64,000 nucleotides of DNA, from NCBI RefSeq assembly GCF_001570365.1, contig NZ_BBYK01000040.1:351915-415914 (forward strand). The letters are read 5' to 3'. The translations under genes and the position numbers were made by a program. Shown piece by piece: positions 45,801-53,498 of the stretch; position 1 is the stretch's first letter; each line of letters begins with the position of its first letter. The stretch comes from Microtetraspora fusca (GTDB taxonomy: Bacteria; Actinomycetota; Actinomycetes; Streptosporangiales; Streptosporangiaceae). Below the pieces are notes generated by a model. That model was given only the letters and a program-made list of their open reading frames with translations, was not told where the DNA came from and did not search any database.

Positions 45801-45869
45801 TTCCGCTGGCGCCTGGAGCACCCGCTCCCGTCGGACGTGTTCCACTTCGCCAAGGTCACGGCGGGCTGA
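42807..45869 (+). CDS. PLD-DEAD/DEAH helicase-DUF3427 fusion protein
   Basis: A 1020-residue multidomain protein. Residues about 120-275 hold a phospholipase D-like nuclease module with LHAKAWLFRR and YVGSSNLSKSAL (HxK...GSSN). The helicase core follows: MATGTGKTVV near 340, VDEFHHAEA as a DEFH box, GLTATPERTDG, then VFAVDLFNEGVDIP and QQLGRGLRL of the C-terminal lobe. The last roughly 250 residues match DUF3427 (ATYSKNEALAAFG, YHDRAITPSLFQWESQSTL). Such proteins are frequent in defence and mobile regions and probably process foreign DNA. Its divergent placement next to Wadjet suggests a joint defence locus, but I do not know it as a Wadjet component. Confidence 0.92.
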   Translation: MADLAAGLYEQIVTEGLAHELSGHGDLAQRRALTHVEAADVLTAHVAALTRRALRSMRGTDAERLAGQVELANRLAAVLGEVAQEDTVASSRELLLAVTRHRTPAGEPVFPRRPETPLAASALLVNGHGQPSVGHELKRELASADQVDLLCAFVRWYGVRILEDDLAEFVRRGGRLRVITTTYRGATERRALDRLAELGATVKISYETKTTRLHAKAWLFRRETGFSTAYVGSSNLSKSALIDGLEWNVRLSAMEQPHLLDTFAATFEEYWGDPAFESYDPTSGEDRARLDEALELESAGPRELPLAIASLDVRPFGYQSEVLADLAAERQVHDRWHNLVVMATGTGKTVVSALDYRGLREAGEVDSLLFVAHREEILTQSQATFRHVLRDGAFGELYVGGRRPEQWRHVFASIQSLHRLDLDPLGPDAFDMVIVDEFHHAEAATYVRLLDHLKPRVLLGLTATPERTDGQDVKRWFGGRIAVELRLWEAVERQLLAPFQYFGVHDGVDLSAVPWKRGQGYELARLSNVFTGNDARVRLVLETLRRKIGDVARMRALGFCVSVEHAEYMARRFSEAGIPALAVTSRTPRTEREEGLRKLRSREVNIVFAVDLFNEGVDIPSIDTVLLLRPTDSATVFLQQLGRGLRLDDGKACLTVLDFIGNQHRRFRFDRRYRALTGTSRTGVAREVEAGFPTLPPGCHIDLDREVARLVLNNIRQSLNLRWPDLTDELVSLPEQTTLAAFLDETGLELEDLYRRRPGWAALRRAAGRGRTPGPLDEKIGKALGRMLHIDDPDRLAFMRLLRGGESLRERRLLAMLDVALWGGTTPSSTAEERLAELLAHADRVSELLELSDLLAERRQRVTRPLPGDVPLHIHATYSKNEALAAFGVDKPAHMREGVKWVPEANADLFFVTIDKSESLFSPTTMYHDRAITPSLFQWESQSTLRRTNPTALRYQSGRSDVHLFIREHKREEGLGAPPYLYAGPMTYEDCEGDRPVRFRWRLEHPLPSDVFHFAKVTAG

Positions 45870-46139
45870 GCTCTCCGGGTCGGGTTCACGCGTCGCCCGG
45901 CACGCGTAGCCAATGATCTCCGCGCGCCGCGGATACGCGGCGATGGTGGCCCACACCCGCCCCGGCTCCTCTCACGCCGAGACGCGGTCAGGTGGCCGCA
46001 TCGAAACGTCCTCCTGATGCGTGACGGCGCGAGGCCGTAGCCGCACCAAGGAGGACGTCGTTCCGATCGGCAGGGCGCGGGACTTCACCGAGGACGGCGG
46101 GCCCGGCCTACCCGTGGCGATCGCGTCAAGGAGCCGGGG

Positions 46140-46337
46140 TCAGCCGAGGTCGGCGACCGCCTTGCTCACCGCGTTCGGGCCGTCGTACTCCCGGTCCGGG
46201 ATCTTCTCCAGAGCACTGACCACTTCCTGCCCCGCGCCGTGGTCGCGGGCGACCTTGAGCAGGTCGGCCTGTCTCGCGGGATAGTCCACGCCCTTCAAGT
46301 CCTTCTGCAGCTGGATCGGATTCGGCTTGTTTCCCAT
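46140..46337 (-). CDS. DUF2795 domain protein
   Basis: A 65-residue DUF2795 protein: PNPIQLQKDLKGVDYPARQA, DLLKVARDHGA and PDREYDGPNAVSKAV. GGAGGA lies before the ATG at 46337. It is a common small actinobacterial protein of unknown role. Confidence 0.88.
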   Translation of the reverse strand: MGNKPNPIQLQKDLKGVDYPARQADLLKVARDHGAGQEVVSALEKIPDREYDGPNAVSKAVADLG

Positions 46338-46421
46338 GCCGTCCTCCTCCGTTCCGGTCGTCGGATGGCTCCGGACGCGGACCGTCTACCCGAGTGGGCC
46401 CGCCTCAACCTCCGGGCCCGT

Positions 46422-47534
46422 TCAGATCAGCCCCTCGGCGCGGCAGGCCGTACGGACCGGCTGGGGCGCGCAGATCTCGGCCGCCGTCCAGTAACCGTCC
46501 TTGATCACGGTCTCCTTGATGTTGCCTCTGTCGACCACGACGGGCGCGATCATGATCGAGGGGATCGACGCGACCGTCCCGTTGGAGAGCGCGACCGTCC
46601 CGGACACCGTCCTGCCCACGCCGAGATCGACGGCGATCCGGGCCGCGCTCCGCGCCACCGATCTGATCGGCAGGTAGACCGTCATCGTCTGCGCGCCCAG
46701 CAGGATCCTCCGTACCGCCTCCAGCTCCGCGCCCCGGCCGGTGAGCGGCGTGCCGGGTGTGACGCCCGCGTTCCGCAGGGCGGAGGCGATGCCGCCCGCC
46801 ATGGCGTCGCTGGCCGCGTAGACGCCGATCACCCGGTCGGCGCCGAGCGCGGTGAACGCGCCGTGCACCGCCGCCCCTGCCCGGTCGGGGCTCCAGCCGG
46901 GCGCGTCGTACTCCCTGCCGATCGTCACCTGCCCGTCCAGGACCTGGTGCGCCCCTTTCTTGAGGTCGCCGGCGTGCTGGTCGGCGGGCGAGCCATTGAT
47001 CATCACGATCTCGCCGCGCCTGGCATCCCCGCCGATCCTGATCGCGTCCAGGAGGGAACGGCCCTGCATCCGGCCCGCCTGGATGTTGTCGAAGGAGGTG
47101 TAGGCGTCCACCGGACCGCCCGCGAGCCGGTCGTACGCGAGGACCCGCGCCCCCTGGTTCTTGGCCAGGGCGACCCAGGCCGCGATGCCCTTGGGCTCCA
47201 CCGGGTCGAGGATCAAGACCTTCACGCCCGCCGCCAGCATCGACGCGAGCTGCCGCTGCTGCCGCTTCGGGTGCCCGCCCGCGTTGCTGTACACCACCTC
47301 GCACTTCGGGCACAGCTCGGCGACACGCTGGACGATGTACGGCCGGTCGAACTTCTCGTAGCGCGGCGTCTTGGCGTCGGGCAGCAGCAGGCCGATCGAG
47401 AAGCCCTCGCTCAGGGAGCCGACGGCGACGCTTGCGGGGTCCCCTCCTGATTGCCAAGTCGTAGCGCACGATTCCAAACCCATGAGAACGACCACGACTC
47501 CCGGCATGAGCCGGCGAACCAGATTTCTGCCCAC
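46422..47534 (-). CDS. sugar-type ABC transporter substrate-binding lipoprotein
   Basis: A 370-residue periplasmic-binding protein of the xylose/ribose-binding type. The N-terminus is a lipoprotein signal ending LESC. The mature part shows IGLLLPDAKTPRYEKFDRPY, VLILDPVEPKGIAAWVALAK, VLAYDRL, IVMINGSPADQHAGDLKKG and VIGVYAASDAMAGG, as in XylF-like proteins. No permease or ATPase gene accompanies it, so it may be an orphan receptor or use a transporter elsewhere. Sugar specificity is unknown. Confidence 0.88.
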   Translation of the reverse strand: MGRNLVRRLMPGVVVVLMGLESCATTWQSGGDPASVAVGSLSEGFSIGLLLPDAKTPRYEKFDRPYIVQRVAELCPKCEVVYSNAGGHPKRQQRQLASMLAAGVKVLILDPVEPKGIAAWVALAKNQGARVLAYDRLAGGPVDAYTSFDNIQAGRMQGRSLLDAIRIGGDARRGEIVMINGSPADQHAGDLKKGAHQVLDGQVTIGREYDAPGWSPDRAGAAVHGAFTALGADRVIGVYAASDAMAGGIASALRNAGVTPGTPLTGRGAELEAVRRILLGAQTMTVYLPIRSVARSAARIAVDLGVGRTVSGTVALSNGTVASIPSIMIAPVVVDRGNIKETVIKDGYWTAAEICAPQPVRTACRAEGLI

Positions 47535-47786
47535 GGCGAAACCCCTTCAGCCTGTTCGGCCGTGCCGTACCCGGACATCAAGGACATAACGCCTGATCGC
47601 AGGCGGCGCGGAGCCGTTCTTTGCGACCGCCGTACCGGGCGCCGGACAGGCCGTGAACAGGAACAGGAGTGATCAGAGCCGGCGCACCGTTCCGGAACGA
47701 GGCGCGCCACGCTCCGCCTCCGGCTCGATTTCGATGTGATCGACTGATCCGCTGAGGCACTAAGTTGTGAGAGACTCCACCATTGC

Positions 47787-47860
47787 GGGGCGGTAGCTCA
47801 GCCGGTCAGAGCATCGGACTCATAATCCGTGGGTCGTGGGTTCAAGTCCCACCCGCCCTA
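47787..47860 (+). tRNA. tRNA-Met (CAT anticodon)
   Basis: A 74-nt cloverleaf: acceptor GGGGCGG/CCGCCCT, D-stem GCTC/GAGC, anticodon loop CTCATAA, T-arm GTGGG-TTCAAGT-CCCAC, discriminator A. The CAT anticodon and resemblance to actinomycete elongator tRNA-Met support the call; tRNA-Ile2 with modified C34 is possible. Its 3' 44 nt are part of the 90-bp direct repeat bounding the island to the right, so it is the integration site. Confidence 0.87.
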
Positions 47861-47906
47861 CTCAGTTTGATCAGTGAATATGCCCTGCCACCTGCGGTTT
47901 CTCGAT
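47817..47906. repeat. left attachment site (attL), 90-bp direct repeat
   Basis: These 90 bp, from the tRNA anticodon arm through 46 bp past the tRNA end, are identical to 61527-61616. A perfect repeat that includes a tRNA 3' end and flanks foreign genes is the usual footprint of tyrosine-integrase insertion. Confidence 0.88.
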
Positions 47907-48435
47907 GTGGTCTGATCTCGGCCAGAGAAGCAGGCCCCCGTTGGTTGCTCGTTGTTTGCTCGCGTGTACGTCGCCGGGAAGCTCAACCAGCGGACTTTCA
48001 CAGGCACCGGGCACGTTCCGGGCACACGGTAGATCACCCAGAGATCGATCTTCAGGTCAGACCAATGTGACGATCAAGGTAAGGCCATAACCGAACGCCC
48101 CACAGGGCTCCTCTGCCCGGTTACGGCATTCCGGCGGTCACGGACGTTCCAAATGCGCCGACCCCGACAAATAGGCGAAATCCCGGCAGTTGAGGCTCGT
48201 GGTTCGGCAACCAGCGGACGAATAATCTGCTGGTTGCTGCGGCTCCTCCATCCGGAGGCTCCGCTGGTCCATGGACGTGGCGACGCGCAACAGACGCGCA
48301 CGCCGAGGCCGATGAGCTTCACCTCTGCAGTACCTGCGTGCCGGCCTGGACCTGCCCGCCTCCGCTTCAATGTCAGGATGCCGGGCGGTAGCCGAGCACC
48401 GCATGGACGACGTCGTTCCTGTCTCGGAGAGTGCT
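47907..48435. other. element-end sequence, diverged duplicate of the region after the right repeat
   Basis: No gene is seen. Beyond the perfect repeat, similarity to 61617-61900 continues at a lower level: GTTGCTC pairs, GGTAGATC, TCAGGTCAGACC, GACGATCAAG, and CCAGYGGACGAATA with CTGCTGGTTG. This suggests both flanks derive from related mobile-element ends. Confidence 0.55.
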
Positions 48436-48840
48436 TCAGGGGCGCCATTCCGGGCGGTAGTCCTCGTGCCAGTCGTAGGCGGCGGCCTCCAGACGTAGCA
48501 GATGCTCGGCCTGCGCGTGCTCCCCCGCATCGACCCAGCTCCCGCCGGCCACATGCGTCAAGTACTTCAAACGGTCCTGCTTGGCGACCAGGTCGCTCAG
48601 GACGTGGGCCGGGTCGTTGTGGACGATGTGCCGCTCATACGCAGCGTCCAGGGTGACCGCGATCCTCGGCTGAGCACAATCGGGCACCTCCCCGTATTGG
48701 TGGCCGTACACACCCTGACGGGAGAAGGACTTCGGATCGTCGCTCGTACGGGACGGGAACCAGCGGCCCGGCTCGCACGTGGCGGCGATCTGCCAGAACT
48801 CGTCGATGCGAGCCTGCACGAACGCGATCAGGTCATCCAT
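48436..48840 (-). CDS. DUF6221 family protein
   Basis: A 134-residue protein of the DUF6221 type, common on actinomycete mobile elements. It has MDDLIAFVQARIDEFWQIA at the start, HNDPAHVLSDLVAKQDRLKY in the middle, and YDWHEDYRPEWRP at the end. The function is unknown. ATG 48840 fits the family start; ATG 48861 adds seven residues. It lies next to the IS256 element. Confidence 0.82.
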   Translation of the reverse strand: MDDLIAFVQARIDEFWQIAATCEPGRWFPSRTSDDPKSFSRQGVYGHQYGEVPDCAQPRIAVTLDAAYERHIVHNDPAHVLSDLVAKQDRLKYLTHVAGGSWVDAGEHAQAEHLLRLEAAAYDWHEDYRPEWRP

Positions 48841-48967
48841 TGGGGACTCGGACCTCATCACTCGCGGGGAGAGTTACGTGTCCATGATGAGCCCGTCCGG
48901 CCCGGCGCGTGGCGGCAATCCCCGAAACACGTCTCTCGGCCCGGGGCCAGAGGCGAGCAATCGTCAA

Positions 48968-50382
48968 GACCTGTGGATCACGAATTTCTAAGCAGCTGCC
49001 GGTGAGGGCTGATCGTCGGGACGTTCGACGAGCCTGCCGTTGATGAAGGTCGCCCCGGCGCGGACCAGGGCGACGAGGTGGGGCGCGTTGACCGCACGCC
49101 AGCGGGCCTGAGCCGACTCGATCAGCTTGAACGCCATGGCCAGCCCAGCCGCCCGAGATCCGGGGCCTTTGGTGACCTTGGTGCGGTGCCGGACCGTGGC
49201 GAACGTCGACTCGATGGGGTTGGTCGTGCGCAGATGCACCCAGTGCTCTGCGGGGAAGTCGTAGAACGCCAGCAACTCGTCCAGGTCGTCGACGACCTTG
49301 GCCACGGCCTTGCCGTACTTGGCGCCATACGCTGCCTGGAACGCCGTCACCGCCGCCAGGGCGTGGTCCTTGTCCTCGGCGTTCCAGATCTCGGCCAGGG
49401 CCTTCTTCGCCCCTGGCTGCGCCGACTTCGGCAGCGCCCCCAGCACGTTGGCGATCTTGTGAAACCAACACCTCTGGGCCCTGGCCTGCGGGAACACCTC
49501 ACCCAGTGCGGCCCAGAACCCGAGCGCGCCATCCCCTACCGCCAGGACCGGAGCGCGCATTCCCCGACGCTTGCAGTCACGCAGCAGATCGGCCCACGAC
49601 TCGGTCGACTCCCGGTAGCCATCGGCCAGCGCGATCAGCTCTTTGCGGCCGTCGGCGCGGACGCCGATCATCACGAGCAGGCACCACAGCCGCTGCTCTT
49701 CCAGGCGGACGTTGACATGGATGCCGTCGGCCCACAGGTAGACGTAGTCCACGTTCGACAGGTCGCGGGCGGCGAAGGCGCGCTGCTCGGCCTTCCACTG
49801 CTCGGTCAACCGTGTGATCACCGGCGCTGACAGTCCGCTTGTGGAGCCGAGGAACTGCCCGAGCGCCGGTACGAAGTCCCCGCTGGACAGGCCGTGTAGG
49901 TAGAGCAGCGGCAGCACCTCGGTGACCTTCGGTGTCTTGCGTGCCCAGGGCGGCAAGATGGCTGAGGAGAATCGCTTACGTTCGCCGGTGGGCTCATCGG
50001 TGCGTTTGTCGTTGATGCGTGGTGCTCGGACCTCGATCGCGCCTGCTGCGGTGAGCACTTCCCGTGGCTGGTGGTAGCCGTTGCGCACCACCAAACGGCG
50101 CCCGTTCTCGTCGCGTTGGTCGGCGAAGGCGGCGATGTAGGCGTCGACCTCGGCTTTGAGGGCTTCGGCGAGCATCCGGCGGGCGCCTTCGCGGACGATC
50201 TCGTCGATGAGCGAGGTGGAGATGGGGCCGTCGGCGGTAGGACGGTCGCCGTCGGCGGGGTCAGGGACTACGGTGAGCATCGGGTGTGCCTTCCCAGGCG
50301 ACGTTGGCGCGTCGGCCATGCGTGAGAGACCTCAAACGATCACCGGGAAGGTACACCCCTTCCCGGCCGATCCACAGATCTC
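48968..50382 (-). mobile_element. IS256-family insertion sequence, apparently intact
   Basis: The transposase gene is flanked by short imperfect inverted ends: GACCTGTGGATC at 48968-48979 and GATCCACAGATC at 50369-50380, matching over CTGTGGATC. TCAAG occurs on both outer sides but is too short to prove a target duplication. The ends are approximate. Confidence 0.75.
48988..50319 (-). CDS. IS256-family (Mutator) transposase
   Basis: A 443-residue, full-length DDE transposase. Catalytic residues are in context: Asp in YVYLWADGIHV, Asp in VLAVGDGALGFWAAL, Glu in RTTNPIESTFATVRHR. The zinc/HTH-type region CWFHKIANVLGALPKS is also present. It cuts and pastes the element. A short piece of a close relative is found again near 57371-57449 inside another gene. 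Confidence 0.95.
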   Translation of the reverse strand: MADAPTSPGKAHPMLTVVPDPADGDRPTADGPISTSLIDEIVREGARRMLAEALKAEVDAYIAAFADQRDENGRRLVVRNGYHQPREVLTAAGAIEVRAPRINDKRTDEPTGERKRFSSAILPPWARKTPKVTEVLPLLYLHGLSSGDFVPALGQFLGSTSGLSAPVITRLTEQWKAEQRAFAARDLSNVDYVYLWADGIHVNVRLEEQRLWCLLVMIGVRADGRKELIALADGYRESTESWADLLRDCKRRGMRAPVLAVGDGALGFWAALGEVFPQARAQRCWFHKIANVLGALPKSAQPGAKKALAEIWNAEDKDHALAAVTAFQAAYGAKYGKAVAKVVDDLDELLAFYDFPAEHWVHLRTTNPIESTFATVRHRTKVTKGPGSRAAGLAMAFKLIESAQARWRAVNAPHLVALVRAGATFINGRLVERPDDQPSPAAA

Positions 50383-50749
50383 AAGCATTGCTCACATCAT
50401 GATCATGGCGGATCTGCGGCTCTCTAAGCCGGAGATCCGCAGCGGGCCCGGCGACGTTCATGCGGTTCGCGGCAGGGCATGAAGCAGCACCTTGACCGTC
50501 AGGCGCGGGGGGCAAAAGCAGTGCTGTCGCCGAGCGGTGCGCGGGAGAACGGCTCCCCTAACTACCGTCATGCTCGTCCGCGTAAGACTGTTTCAGCTGG
50601 TACGGCCGGTGGTTCTTCAGGGAGGTGCGACGCCGGTTGTAGGGCATCGTGGTCTCGATGGATGCGAGCATCGCGATCTTCTGCACCTCATCAGGGGGTG
50701 TGCCCTCTTCGGAGCAGGACCGATCAGACGACCAAGATCACAAACAGTA
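50383..50749 (-). pseudogene. intergenic stretch with a 3' gene fragment
   Basis: A minus-strand frame ending at 50562 reads DEVQKIAMLASIETTMPY and then NHRPYQLKQSYADEHDGS. It looks like the tail of a real protein but has no start codon and no family I recognise. The rest of the interval between the IS256 end and the operon shows nothing. Confidence 0.35.
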
Positions 50750-51775
50750 TTAAGATATCGTCGTGGCGGCTCGGTTGGCAGCTCGAGCGCAGGCCCAGGA
50801 GGCGGCCACGGCGGCAACGATGGTGGAGTGACGGTTGTAGGTGTAGGCATCACCGTCAGCTTGATCTATGCCACGTGAAGGAAACCGCGGACCGGGTATG
50901 GAGCCGTCCGGTAGCTGGGCCTGAGCTAGGTGGTTCCACAGCCGTTCGTCCAGCGTGGGCTGGGGGAGGCATGCGTCTACGGCCAGCAGTTCGCCTAGCA
51001 GGTCCCAGTCCTCCTCCTCGCACCACACTTGTGACCAGCATGGCAGCCAATCGTTGAGGTAAGCCGCTAGAGCGGTGGGCAGATGTGCGGGCGCTCGGCC
51101 CCAGTCCGTCAGGTAGAACACGGTGTGCGTGAGTGCGTAGGCGTGGTGGTGATCCAACAGCCATGGTTCGGGTGTGCGCGCCAGCCAAGTCCTCGTGATG
51201 GCCTCCTCCAGGTCCACGTGCTCGACGGGGAGCCCGAGGGCGCGCTGGGAGGTCAGCCGCGCCAGCAGATGGAAGGGGGCGACCTCCTTGGCGCTCCAGT
51301 TGCGTGTTGTCACGAGCTGGGCGGCGATGTGCTCGATTCCCGCATGGCGCCTGCCCCTCTCCCGCAGGAAGGCATAGAGCGAAAGGACGCTGCCCTCCCC
51401 CGGCTCGGCCTTTAACAGTGCGAACAGGACTTCTCCCGCATCGATCTCTTTCCAGATCATGTCGACCATCTCGTGGGCGAGTCGATGCCGGTCTGTGCGC
51501 GGATCGCTGGCCCGCAGGACGGCGGTGCCGGCCAGCGCGAGTTCGGTCAGTGGCGTCAGCGCGCGCCCCCACCAGAGAGCGTCTATGTATCGGTGCCGGG
51601 GATGGTCCGGGCAGCCGCGCTGGCGAAGGCAGGCGGTACAGGAGCGCTCAGGGAGGAGCGGCGGCTGCAGGATGTCGGATGCCCGCAGCTCGGTGCTCAG
51701 CCGGAATCGGTCGAGGTGCTGATGTAGCCAGCGCACTGCCCCGTCGGCGATGGTGTCGAAGATCGGGCCGGTCAT
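50750..51775 (-). CDS. unknown protein, last gene of PatG/PatA-like operon (DUF6895-like)
   Basis: A 341-residue soluble, mostly helical protein. Notable features are a Cys-rich patch CTACLRQRGCPDHPRHRY (CxxC plus CxxH), LSLYAFLRERGRRHAGIEH, HHHAYALTHTVFYLTDWG, and an end segment LPDGSIPGP reminiscent of alpha/alpha-toroid repeats. I tentatively compare it to DUF6895 proteins, without certainty. The ATG overlaps the stop of the PatA-like gene (ATGA), so it is co-translated with a protease. A tailoring or cargo-binding role is possible but unproven. Confidence 0.8.
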   Translation of the reverse strand: MTGPIFDTIADGAVRWLHQHLDRFRLSTELRASDILQPPLLPERSCTACLRQRGCPDHPRHRYIDALWWGRALTPLTELALAGTAVLRASDPRTDRHRLAHEMVDMIWKEIDAGEVLFALLKAEPGEGSVLSLYAFLRERGRRHAGIEHIAAQLVTTRNWSAKEVAPFHLLARLTSQRALGLPVEHVDLEEAITRTWLARTPEPWLLDHHHAYALTHTVFYLTDWGRAPAHLPTALAAYLNDWLPCWSQVWCEEEDWDLLGELLAVDACLPQPTLDERLWNHLAQAQLPDGSIPGPRFPSRGIDQADGDAYTYNRHSTIVAAVAASWACARAANRAATTIS

Positions 51776-53208
51776 GAGCGCTTCCCGTTCAGCAACGCGC
51801 GGGCGGCCTGCAGATGGTGCACGGCCTGGGGATCGTGAGGCGTGCGCTGGGCCAAAAAGTCGATGCCCGTCTCCAGACCAAGGGTGTGCGGTGCCATCCC
51901 GGACAGGGCGAGCCAGCGCGCGGCGCCGGCGGCCTGCCGGTAGTCGCGTCGCATGACCGCCCGGACGAATCCCCGGGCGACGTCGAGGACGCGCTGTCGG
52001 ACCAGGGCGAGCAGGGCCGGACGGGCGCCGGGTTCGGCCTGGTCGGCCAGGTCGGCAAGGTGTGCTGTCAGCTGGGGCCAGGCGAGGTTGGCCAGGTGCT
52101 GGGTGTCGTGCTGGCGCGGGTGCGCCGCGACGTCAGGGGCGTGCTGGTGGACGCGGCCGGAGCTGGCAGGGGCCGGGGCCGAGTGGTCGTGCTGGGCTGG
52201 GGAGGAAAGCCCTATGCCGGGCGAGGGGGCGGCAAGGAGGCGACGAGTGGCTGCGGGCACGTCGATGAAGCCGTTCAGGCAACGTTCAGTCTGACCGTGG
52301 CTCTGTTCGGGCATGCAGGGGCGGGCGGTGGCCAGCAGCGCATCCCGGACCGCGAGCGCGTCGGGTGGCTGGCCGAGGTGGCGTTGCAGGCTGATCAGCA
52401 GGGCTGCGGCGCCGGTGACCAGGGCGACGGCGACGCAGGTGCCTTTCTGCGCTTCGATGTCACCGTCGGGGTGGGCGCCGTAGACGGCCTCGCCCAGGGC
52501 GGTGATGCCGTGCCCGGTGTAGGCGGGTCCGTGGTTGCTGAAGTAGAACATGGCGCCGTCGGCCCGGTGGGCGCCGACGGCCAGCACGCCGGGCAGGATG
52601 GCGGGAGCGATGCTGTTGTTGCCGTAGTCGTTGCCGGCCGGCGCGGTGATGAGCACGCCGGCGTCGATGGCGCGGGCGATGGCGCGTTTGAGCATGTCGT
52701 CGGCGTCGTGGGAGGCGGTGGGGAGGGCCAGGGTGAACTGGATGATGTCGGCCCCGGCCTCCACCAGTTCCTCCACGGCGCGCGCTCCCGACAGCGGGTC
52801 GGGCGGGTTCTCCTCGTCGACTGGCGGGGAGAGGAATAGGGCGCGGCAGCGGGGGGCCAGGCCGGGCAGGATGCTGCCGGGCTGGCCGAGTAGCACGCTG
52901 GCGGTCCAGGTGCCGTGTTCGGCCATCTTCGGGTCGGTCTGGGTGGGGGGCAACCACCAGGTGGGAAGCACGCGTAGGTCAGCGCCGGTGAGGCTGGGGT
53001 GGGACAACTGTGGGGGTCCGTCGACGACGCCGATGGTGATGCCCGGATCTCCGCCTTGGGTGTGCCGCCACAGCTCGGCGATCCCGGCCACAGCCTGCGC
53101 GGGATAGCGCGGCGGGGGCGCGGATCGGTCGGGCGGGGTATCCGGCTGCGCAGTCGGTGGGGCGGCGGTCCCGGGCGCGGGGCCGGGGGCGGTGCGGGCA
53201 TCGGCCAT
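51772..53208 (-). CDS. PatA-like subtilisin-fold protein with Cys replacing the catalytic Ser
   Basis: A 478-residue S8-family protein from ATG 53208 (GGAG eight bases upstream). Residues 1-35 are Pro/Ala-rich. The subtilisin core has Asp63 in IGVVDGPPQ, His98 in EHGTWTASVL and the oxyanion Asn193 in APAGNDYG. The nucleophile motif reads KGTCVAVALVTGAAALL: Cys258 stands where GTS.A is expected. The protein may be an inactive scaffold, a Cys-dependent variant, or a binding partner. The C-terminal 170 residues are helical and His/Gln-rich. It follows the PatG-like protease and the 64-residue peptide in one operon. Confidence 0.88.
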   Translation of the reverse strand: MADARTAPGPAPGTAAPPTAQPDTPPDRSAPPPRYPAQAVAGIAELWRHTQGGDPGITIGVVDGPPQLSHPSLTGADLRVLPTWWLPPTQTDPKMAEHGTWTASVLLGQPGSILPGLAPRCRALFLSPPVDEENPPDPLSGARAVEELVEAGADIIQFTLALPTASHDADDMLKRAIARAIDAGVLITAPAGNDYGNNSIAPAILPGVLAVGAHRADGAMFYFSNHGPAYTGHGITALGEAVYGAHPDGDIEAQKGTCVAVALVTGAAALLISLQRHLGQPPDALAVRDALLATARPCMPEQSHGQTERCLNGFIDVPAATRRLLAAPSPGIGLSSPAQHDHSAPAPASSGRVHQHAPDVAAHPRQHDTQHLANLAWPQLTAHLADLADQAEPGARPALLALVRQRVLDVARGFVRAVMRRDYRQAAGAARWLALSGMAPHTLGLETGIDFLAQRTPHDPQAVHHLQAARALLNGKRS

Positions 53209-53260
53209 CGGCGGGCTCCTGTCGTCGTCGGGGTTGCCAGAAAGAGGGGGCGACCGACCT

Positions 53261-53455
53261 TCAGAGGGCCGACAGCTTGGCCTGCTCATAGGACGGCCGG
53301 CTGAAGGCGGCGGGGTCGTTGACGTTGGCGTTGAAGGTGAGCAGGTTGCGGATGCGGGTTCGCTGCTCGCGAGTCGCAGCGTTCAGGCCGAGGGTGGTGT
53401 AGGGGTCGATCAGCTCGGGTCGGCGCACCGGGGGCGCCTGCGGGGGACGGCTCAC
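53261..53455 (-). CDS. 64-residue peptide between two proteases, candidate precursor or partner
   Basis: GTG 53455 is preceded by AAGGAG at seven bases. The peptide starts MSRPPQAPPVRRPELIDPY, continues TTLGLNAATREQRTRIRN, and ends FSRPSYEQAKLSAL. It is charged and probably helical in the middle, with no signal peptide and no Cys. The gene sits alone between the PatG-like and PatA-like genes in the same direction (gaps 43 and 52 bp). It could be a second precursor, a leader-like substrate, or a small adaptor of the proteases. No family is recognised. Confidence 0.75.
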   Translation of the reverse strand: MSRPPQAPPVRRPELIDPYTTLGLNAATREQRTRIRNLLTFNANVNDPAAFSRPSYEQAKLSAL

Positions 53456-53498
53456 CAAAACACTCCTTCTCTCGAGGGCAGGTGGAACAGGTGGGCGG

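Noticed and set aside
48964-50385. TCAAG as target-site duplication of the IS256 element
   Set aside because: Five matching bases at both sides are fewer than the 8-9 bp normal for IS256 and may be chance.
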